Source of the DNA: Sanderia malayensis
Lineage: Eukaryota; Cnidaria; Scyphozoa; Semaeostomeae; Pelagiidae
Reading direction: 5' to 3'
NCBI GenBank assembly: GCA_013076295.1
Contig: RQOL01000699.1
Location: forward strand, 1,178,001-1,242,000
Length of the DNA: 64,000 nt
Positions within the stretch are counted from its first letter, which is position 1. Every line of letters starts with the position of its first letter. Under the pieces are notes generated by a model. That model was not told the DNA's origin and made no database searches. It saw only the letters and a list, made by a program, of their open reading frames with translations. Position numbers and translations under genes: made by a program. Positions 55,701 through 64,000 of this stretch are shown here, piece by piece.

Positions 55701-58349
55701 AGATCTTGCCCCATTTGTGTCCACTGTGGAGCTTCCGCTTCCACTGTTGTAGTTGTATGTTGACGTCATAGTTACAAGTTTTGATCGCAATGCTGATCAT
55801 AGCAATAGTCATGGATTGTCATATAGTCACAGTCATATTCCTAATCATTATCATAATCATGATTGAATTAGGACAATACCACATTGCTATTAAAATCGTT
55901 TATGTGATCATGGTTTTGATCTAATAATTATGAATATTATAATTCAGGTGCTATTTGTCAGCAGAATCCAATCTTGATCTTGGGCACAGTCTTCGTCATA
56001 ATAGTCGTATCCTCAATCCAATTAACTTGGCCTTATAGCGGTAGTTATAAAGCATTTCAACCGACTTTGATCAAATCTGATTCCACCCGTAGGTAATTAC
56101 GATTCGTTACGAGGTCGTTGCGGCTATTGTTTCGCCGTTGCGATACACACTTGTTTATGAGAATGTACTAATGTAGTTTATATAAGAGTATTGTTCTTCA
56201 GAATCTCTGAAATTTAAAATATTAAGACTAATACCAGGCCCAAACAATATCAGAACAAAGATGCTTTTATTTGACTGAATGCACTCTGCATTTTTATTAA
56301 CACAGTGTGTATTCCCAGTAAAAGGCAGCCGCAAATGTATTGCAACCTGCGGGGTAAGACAAAACGATGTTACGACATCCACACACAACGGGTTTCTCGA
56401 TCTTTAATGAACCAAACATCTGTCCCTTCGATCACATGCCTCGTAATGGATTTGCGCTCCTTGTAACAAACTCTCTGGATACAACGAAATAGTTTTGGTT
56501 CCCTGAGATTCTCGTGGACCCTTGATTTATATTGTGCATGGTTAACATCTGTAGTGGTCTGGCATTGAAATTTAATTCAAGCCCGCATATATGGCAGCTA
56601 ATTAACAGATCAGCTACTCTTGACCAAAACAAAACAGCAGCTTTTGACTGGCAAGGAAATTATCGTCGATTCAATAGCATGCGTGTTTTCATTACTTATT
56701 GATTACCTGCATAATAATGGCACAGCCGATTGCAGTGCTAGCGAGCTTGATTTGAGATTAAACTGCCATGTAAATAAACATTTGGTTTGAGACTTGTAAA
56801 ATGTGATATGCCGCTACGACTGCCCATCAGCTGTCTTGTGCTTGTATTCATACAAATATACCCGCTTTATTCAATGCTATAGGCCAGAGAATTATATTCG
56901 CTCGGGCGCATGGTACTTGCTGAATATTGTTTGAATTGATTTCTTCATGCCAAATCCAGCTGATATAGAATAGCGTGTGAATGGACTCGCAAATCACCTT
57001 CTATATGTTGTATACAGGGATTATTCTTCTCATTATCAAGATTGTTATTGCGTATCATGGTATGGTAATTTAGTTTGCGTTTAATGCACATTGACTGGAC
57101 GTGTTGTGCATGAATCATCACGGTTGTACAGTTGGAGCTTTCGACTTCTTCTGGTTTTTCTTCTCGCCTTTTTCATCCAAAACTTGGGTTTTCCTGTTCT
57201 GTTTGCAGTTCGCTTTCCATTTAATGCAAAGCTGTTCTGTAGATAGCAAACGTGCGTGCTGGTTTTGATAAATTTGTTCAAGATAAACTCGCACCCATGT
57301 CTATTTGGTGGTAAGTTTGTTTTATCATGAAAATTTGTTTCTGGCAAGCTTTATTTTGGCAACTATACTCGTATAAGATCTAGTTTAGTTAACTTGTAAT
57401 TCATGGTAGATTTAGTTATTGATAGTTGTGTTTTGTGGTACACATTTTGAGTCGGTTGATAAAGGAGAATGAAATAAGAATAAAGCAGAATAATATCGTT
57501 ATTAAAGATTTTTCTTCATGACCCAAATGTTTTGACAGTTAAAATGACGACTGGAGGTCTGTGAAATAGCAAAAGATGTTATTTTAATTGTTCCTATTTA
57601 ACAATGTTGTAATAATTAACTATTATAATCATTAACTACATATACATAGCTTGCAATCATTGCAGTCATTTAGATGGCGTGAGGTCTTCAGGTGATAAAG
57701 AAACTTCTGTTTTCTTTTTTGATTTATCGAGAAATTTCTTTTTCTTTGTCAAGACTCGCTCGGCTCAAGATCAGATTTTTTAACCATATCACCATGCTTT
57801 TTGCTTGATCATGCCATGGCATACTGGGGATTCCATGCATTTTTAATTATTCCTTCATTATAATTCTCTCTATTATCAGTTGCCTATACAATCCTACATT
57901 CTAATTCTCTAATTTTTTGTGAAAATTTCATAAAACATCATTTGTCTGGGTTATTTCGTGAAGCACGTTTCGTGTCCCGCACCTTCTACAACTGGTATAA
58001 TGGTTCTGTTTACTTTGTTTGGACAATGTTTGAGTTTCATGTTGGAGTTCCTCGTGTTCGCTGCACAGGTCGACTAGAAGGATATTTTAAAACGTTGTTT
58101 ACGCCAATTGGCTTTGTTAATTATGCTATCGATTCACGATCGGTTATGCCACGATATTGTACGGAGCCAGAATGTTGTCTGAGGTCGACCAGGAATTCTC
58201 TGCGCACGACACCCTGACTTCTGCGTAAACAGTATTGGATTCTCAACAGTGAATTGCCACGAAGACGGGGGGTTTCTTATTTGTTTTTGATGTCGTTGTT
58301 GCTTAAAATCACTTATTATTTTTTCCCAGATCTACTCTCTACGAAGCGG

Positions 58350-61300
58350 ATGCATAACACAGATAAGATGAAGCTCGTTGCAATTTTCTTGGTTGGTAGT
58401 CTGAACGTGGCATTATCTCAAGGTAACTTGGTTTTTGTCGTAATTCCTGAGAGAATTACTTCCTTTTCTGTGCCCTTACGTTATATCGTTTCCACTAAGT
58501 AACTCTTTCCCCTTGAAAACAGTTTCCTTTAGTTGCTTGTGTTTTGTGAATTCGCAAACAACACAATTTCGTCTTTAGATGTCTCCTGTTATGGCCTACT
58601 TCTTAGCTTTATAGACTCGGTTGAAGTCCTGCTATTCAATCTCGGATAGCTTTCTCTCTCTCTCTATCTTGGACGTTTTCCAACGTCCCTCCCTATTCAT
58701 GCTATTTATAAGTGCTCTGAGGCAGATAATTTCACATCATAAGCCATGCATTTATCTTTCGATTAAAACGACTTATATAATGACCACACGTCTCCGAGAA
58801 TGATAAAAGACACAGAGGAAATAGCAGATTGGCTTCCAATATCAGATAACAATAGATAAAAAATCAGCTTATCCATCATGTTACTGATGCTGAACTGGGC
58901 TATATAATTATTTATTGTTCTATCCAAGCATAGAATCTCTGTTGTCCTCCTCTTTCGCATGAGCTCCCCCCCCCCCCGTTCTAAGCTCTCTCTAAGTTTG
59001 TGACATGATAAACCTCTGTCTTCTAAGCTCTCTCCTCTTTTGTACCCTTTATCTTCGCCCTTTTATCCCCCTTGCCTGACCCTTTTAAGGCCATTTATGC
59101 TAAACCTCTTCTCTCTGTTCTAGACTCTCGGCACAATTTTTCTTGACGTCCTCCCACCTAAAAACTCTCGTGTTCTTTTATAGCAAAATGTTTTTCCGTC
59201 TTTTTTCTTTTTCATATATCACATACATTTCAGTCCCGTTAGGTCGTGCTCCGGACAACTCCTCGGACTTTCATAAAGTCGGACTGATTTTGAATTCCCA
59301 GTGGGTTCTCCAGACTCACTTAAGTCAGACATTTGTTAAGTCGGGTCCGACTTAACGGGATTCATTTGCATAGGTGTTTCTAGTTTCTCTGCATGTTGTT
59401 TCTTGCACCCTTCAACCATAATTCCCTTCTATCTTTCAGGTGAGCTCCCTCGCATACTGAGTGGCCCCACAAACCGAGAAATTGCAAGGGGCTCGAGTTT
59501 GACGTTTCTTTGCACTACCGTGGGCACCCCTACGCCCACTGTTACATGGTACAAAAACGGACAACCGCTGGTGTTTAGTAGCAGGATCAAAAAGCTGCAA
59601 GATAACAGTTTGTATTTCGAGAAGGTCAGAAAGAGCAGCCGACGATCTGACGAGGGTATCTACTGGTGCGTTGCAAAGAATGCGAATGGAGAGGCGAGAA
59701 GCAGAAATGCAACTATTACTGTTTTATGTGAGTATTGAGCTTCAGGATTCTGTAACTCCAAATTGTCTTAGTTCAAGTGGTTTGGACCGTGCTCAATTTG
59801 CTTTTGGGAGAAATTCACCTCGCTTTTCACAGCATTCTTAGCACTATAGCACTGTAGTACTCTTCTTGAATCATTCTTAGTCGATCTTAACAACATGAGT
59901 AGTATGTGTTAATCTTCTGCTAACAAGTGTTCTACTGATTACACCCATGTTTTTATAAGAAACTATGCAAAATTTTCGTACCAGGGTTTCTTAGTTTCTG
60001 AAGGTTTCGTACCTAATTATGGTACGAAAAGTTTCTTAGCAAGTTTCTTAACATTGTTGAGATTTGTTACAAATCTGTGGGAATGAAGTGCGCAAGTTTT
60101 TTTTAACATTTTTCCTCGTTAAAACAACATAGAAAGTTTCTTAACTTTTTTCCATCACAGAAAATCTCCCACCAAAGTTTCTCAAGTTTTGAAAATAGGG
60201 GCTTATGGTTTCTTATAAAGAGTTTCTTATAAAAAAAATAGGTGTACTAAACTAGTTGTTTTGAGAAACAACGAGGACTTTTAGTGAGCACACATTTTAT
60301 CATTTTCCATAGATATCAGCAGAAGATTTAAGATAAACCCGAAGAGTACCACTGCCAGCTTGCTTGACTTTATTCAACTGGACTGCCGCCCTCCGGACGC
60401 TTATCCGACACCGACAATCATGTGGAAGAAGAACTCGGAAACGGTCCGCGTCAATGACCGGATCAGGACGGACAGTTTCGGTTTGGTTCATCACTTGAGG
60501 ATCAGCAAGGCCCTGCAGCAAGATACCGGAAATTACACTTGTATGGCGACGAATCGAGCTGGCACTCGAAGCAGCAGTATAGCTGAAATCAATGTGTTAG
60601 GTATGGTATGCAACAATGTCATATGTCCTTGTATTGTAAAAACTGCGTGGTAAGGGATGGTGGAATGAATGTAGGGTTGCGTGGATGTAGTCTGTCGGAT
60701 AGGGTTGAGACAAGGAGGGCTGGGTGTATCTTAAGTCGTCGAAGGCGCTAAAAATGGCACAATGAATGTAGTTATTTGGGTAAAGGGTACTCAATGTATT
60801 ATATAGAACACGTTCTGTTGTTAAGAGACCTTAATACCTATTTGATATGTATTATGATGTATTGTCAACGTTTTTTTCTAGTTCCCCCATCTGTGTCTGT
60901 TCCTCAGTCCAAGATTTCCGTTTACGAACAGGACCGAGTGGATTTGTCCTGTCGGACAACCGGTGTTCCAACGCCGTCTGTAAAGTGGTATAAGAAGGAG
61001 GGCGAGTTGCCCTTGTCAAAACGGCTGCGCTATCTTTCGCCAAGCAAGATTCAGATCACCACAGCTCGGCTTGATGATGCTGGGGTGTTCATTTGCAGGG
61101 CTGTGAACAGTCAAGGAATCACCGAGGTTAACGTAACGCTTGTTGTTAAAAGTGAGTATTGCCAGCTTTGTCTGTTTATTTGGGTACCGTAAATCCTCGA
61201 ATAAGCCCCCGGGGGCTTATTTGCAAAAACGAAATTTTAGTTTGATTGTTGTTCAATATTAAGCAAAATAAAAGCTATGCGATGCAGCCAAACAATAAAG

Positions 61301-63924
61301 TTATTGGTCTAAACTTGCTGTTATTTGCAATACATTCACTAAACAACTTCAATATCTCGATACTTGGGCTCAATATCCTTGCAAATCATTGGGGCTTATT
61401 CGAGAGAGAGTTTATTCGAAGGTGGGGGCTTATTCGAGGATTTACGTATGCAGTCGGGATTAAACCGTGGCCTATTGCAACCCAGATTCTTGGATGGCGT
61501 TTCTGTGATGTTGTAGTCGTTGGTTGGGGCTGGAGAAAGTATTTGATTTTTACACTAAAACTAAAACAACTGTGGAGAGAAAAAGTTTTCCGTATTTTGC
61601 TTGAAATAGGAATGAATCTTCACTTAAACCAGGAATGGGCCAATCTTTTCCTTGAGTAATATTATCCTAATCAAACCTTGATACATTTTGTATCATTAGT
61701 GTTTTCTCCTTTTCGTCGGCTAATTTGAACTCGAATGATTGAATGCAATTTTATTTTTTCCTTTCCTTCCAGTGCTTCCAAAGTTCATCGAAAGACCCGG
61801 TAATTTGAAAGTAGGTATTGGACAGACAGCGCGCTTCGAATGCAAAGTACAGGCAGAGCCCGGCTATCAGATTATGTGGCAGCGCGTGAATGGGCCGCAA
61901 GTTTCACTGCTTGCCAGAGGACAGACGGAATCGCGAGTCACCATCTATAAAGACGGAACACTGGTGATCAGGAATGTCCAGAAGAATGATGAAGCAGCTT
62001 ACGTTTGCACTGTTATAAGCAGTAATGAAAAGACGGAATCGGCCTTGGCAAGGCTTACTGTCGTTCGTAAGTGATGTGCTAATATTTAGCTTTATCTGAT
62101 GTTATTGTTGTTGTTGTCACCCCTTGTGTTTTGTGTCAGCATTGTTTGTATAGGCCACGGGAGGCTAACTTTCCGGGGGGAAGCTGGGTGAATTGCAGGG
62201 ATATTTGGAGTTAGCAGAAGATCGAAGTGCTGAAGTATGGTCATGCAGAAAGGCTATTTAAGGGATAGTATGGGTTTCTTTGTGGAGATGTTTTCCAAAC
62301 CCAAGCATATCGACGTTGTAACTTATGGGGTTTTATATTACTAAATAATGGAAGCCTTTAGCCCTTACTTTTTTCCTTTGCGTTCAATACATCTGAATTA
62401 AATTAACAATACTTCGTGGAGTTATTAGACGTAAGGCCCATAATGGTACTTCTAATTAAATTTGATGCAAATTTAAAGAGTTTGAAAATTTGCCTGAAGC
62501 CCCCTTTTACCCAATCTTTTGCCCCCAAAGCACCAAAATTTCACAAAATATATTTTATTTTCGAATTCAGCGGCCCATAATTGTACTTCTTGCTAAGTTG
62601 ATGCAATTTGAACGAGTTTGAAAATTGGCCGTTTAGATGTCTCATCTGTAACTGTGTAACCTTATTGTCTTTGTTTGTAGAGAGTACAGTTCCTTTGCCT
62701 GAAATCACGTTGATACCATTGAACCAGAGGGTCGTGGAAGGCAGTGATTTCAACCTGACTTGCATTGCCAAAGGCACGCCAACACCGACAGTTAGTTGGC
62801 AAACTGCATCCAGTAATTATACAATCACCAAGGAAACCGAAGGCGTTGTTATACACAACCAAGGAATTGTACATAGCATGATATTAAAAGCTGTTAGAAC
62901 GTCTGATTCGGGATCGTACCGGTATGTCAAGTTTTTTACCGACTCTTTTCATCATGCGACTGAGACGATGCGATTTGGTTTTTAAAGTTTTTGAAATCTT
63001 GTCTCGGATGCTGTATGACCAGAGAAGCGTCTCTCAAAACATCGCACTCATAAACACTCCGGTTCGTGACATGATAAACCTCTGTTATTATGACAGTCAC
63101 TGAACAGACACACACAAATATATTCACGATGATAAGAGAAATATCTCTCGAAATGTCGCACTCATAAACACTTCTGTTCATGACTTATATCATGTTCTTT
63201 AATCATTATTTTCACCGAATGGGCAAATACAAGCATATTCACGATTAAGATGATATTGTCTAACTTTTTCTTGCCTTTGATACAACATCAAATATAATAT
63301 CATTTCCTGATGTATAATATCAAACATTTCTTCTTACCCTGGGGTGTTCTACTTTGCGATTTTCTTGAGTTTTATTACGAGGTTGTATTGTTTATTTTTT
63401 AGGTGTATTGCTTCTAACTCGGACAGGATTGTATCGAAAGTGGCCTATTTGACAGTTCTACGTATGTTTTTATGCGATTCTCTCACTAACCAAATTTTAT
63501 TTTACATAATTCAATTTATTATCGGGCATATTCCTATTGATTTGTTGTTATTTTTGCCCCAATGAACACTAATCCTGTTTCATGCCCTCAGCTGTTCTGA
63601 AGGTTCCCGAACCGCCAAATTACGTCGACTATTCCAACGTCACTGCCACGAGCCTCGTACTCAAGTGGAAAGCGTCGCGTAATCCGCCGGGGGCGCCTGT
63701 GACTTCGTATATCGTATCGATTTACGATGAGAGCGGTCGCGTTTGGAAGGGCCTCGCTTCGAACATCAAACAACTTCAGTACACCGTACGCAACCTGAAG
63801 CCGGCAAGTCAATACGAGTTTCGAGTCTCCGCCGTCAACAAGGTGGGCAGAAGTAACCCGAGTAGGTCAACCAAGGTTATCGTTACGAAGCCGGGAAAAG
63901 TCGCCAGAACTACCACCCCACCAG
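58350..63924 (+). CDS. Roundabout-like receptor, 5' part (five Ig domains and first FN3)
   Basis: Cell-surface receptor of the Robo type (axon guidance or cell migration in other animals). Exon 1 ends at 58422 and encodes a signal peptide, MKLVAIFLVGSLNVALS; start at 58350 or 58368. Then: Ig1 59440-59727, Ig2 60313-60600, Ig3 60882-61151, Ig4 61773-62066, Ig5 split over 62681-62921 and 63403-63461, FN3-1 63592-63924. Ig1 has TPTVTWYKNGQPL and RRSDEGIYWCVAKNANGEA, close to Robo Ig1; Ig2 has DCRPPDAYPTPTIMWKKN, like Robo Ig2. Each Ig keeps its Cys pair and Trp. Ig1-Ig4 are single exons with phase-1 borders. The fixed order of five Ig then FN3 supports Robo over DCC (four Ig) or LAR (three Ig). 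Remaining FN3, membrane span and tail lie beyond the window. Confidence 0.82.
59229..59364. mobile_element. Short inverted-repeat element in an intron of the Robo-like gene
   Basis: CAGTCCCGTTAGGTCG on the left and CCGACTTAACGGGATT on the right, about 135 bp, with repeated 'GTCGGAC/AGTCGG' words. It resembles pogo-type non-autonomous elements. Confidence 0.55.
59940..60250. mobile_element. TTTATAAGAAAC-type inverted-repeat element
   Basis: Left end TACACCCATGTTTTTATAAG, right end TTTCTTATAAAAAAAATAGG then TGTA. Inside, GTTTCTTA words recur many times. About 310 bp. It shares the CACC and TATAAGAA pattern with the element at 52268. Confidence 0.7.
61191..61447. mobile_element. Inverted-repeat element, TACCGTAAATCC family, copy 4
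   Basis: TACCGTAAATCCTCGAATAA on the left, TTATTCGAGGATTTACGTA on the right, about 255 bp, in an intron of the Robo-like gene. Nearly identical at its left end to the copy at 41776. Confidence 0.9.
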
Positions 63925-64000
63925 GTATGCATCTATGCTTTGTTTATAGATGCTTTAATAACTTGGGTTATTGTTAATTTGTTAAAGCATATTGCAGTCT

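Larger units (their letters stand above)
52073..58349. other. Gene-poor spacer between CBS and the Roundabout-like gene
   Basis: Upstream of CBS, with no gene I can support over about 6 kb. It contains a TTATAAGAAT-type element (52268-53117), a TACAGTGGAACTTCC-like remnant near 55559-55700, and overlapping ORFs on both strands at 53587-53926. The minus-strand one starts with a true ATG (MARTQNLG) and has 99 residues, but no family is recognised. The remainder may hold regulatory sequence for the receptor gene. Confidence 0.5.

Noticed and set aside
57081..57347. 88-residue basic ORF on the minus strand
   Set aside because: No homologous motif, splice context or neighbour support.
61246..61659. 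137-residue ORF
   Set aside because: It runs through an inverted-repeat element and intron sequence of the Robo-like gene.

Overview
The window is nuclear DNA from an animal: every host gene but one is split by GT-AG introns, polypyrimidine tracts precede the acceptors, and the genes are metazoan (HMBS, RPS25, EMC6, LIPT2, PUDP, ACADVL, CBS, a Roundabout-like receptor). AT-rich introns of 0.1-1.5 kb, many short inverted-repeat transposons, a secreted VWA protein with a Cys-rich tail and an integrated Rep gene suggest an early-branching marine invertebrate, most likely an anthozoan cnidarian. The species call is inference.

Layout. (1) 1-10063 is a second copy of 25475-35566: the last two exons of a type I membrane protein, HMBS, and a VWA-domain gene. 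It differs mainly by single-base indels in short homopolymers, which frameshift HMBS, and it ends at a 100-N gap. I read it as a falsely duplicated, low-quality contig. (2) 10164-16753 holds the most unusual object: a 5,168-bp unit with a Tc1/mariner-like DD34E transposase gene (+) converging on an intact HUH-Rep/SF3-helicase gene (-). The first 1,422 bp of the unit recur without visible difference at its far end. That repeated block carries three 355-365 bp tandem repeats rich in TGACGTCA, and lies upstream of both genes if the unit is circular or tandem. This is the ambisense layout of small Rep-encoding circular DNA replicons, with a transposase where a capsid gene would be. (3) 16755-26381 is a dense block: an unrecognised two-exon ORF, RPS25 (-), EMC6 (+), LIPT2 (-), PUDP (+), and the complete type I membrane protein gene (+). 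(4) 27432-42391 has complete HMBS, the VWA gene and ACADVL, all on +. (5) 44791-52072 is a full cystathionine beta-synthase gene (-). (6) 52073-58349 is a gene-poor stretch with transposon remnants. (7) 58350 to the window end is a Roundabout-like receptor with five Ig domains and the first FN3 domain, continuing past the edge.

The host genes do not form a pathway. Two head-to-head pairs (RPS25/EMC6 and LIPT2/PUDP) probably share bidirectional promoters. At least four inverted-repeat element families are scattered in introns and spacers. One of them shares its terminal sequence with the tandem repeats of the Rep/transposase unit, which makes that unit a candidate source of its mobility.
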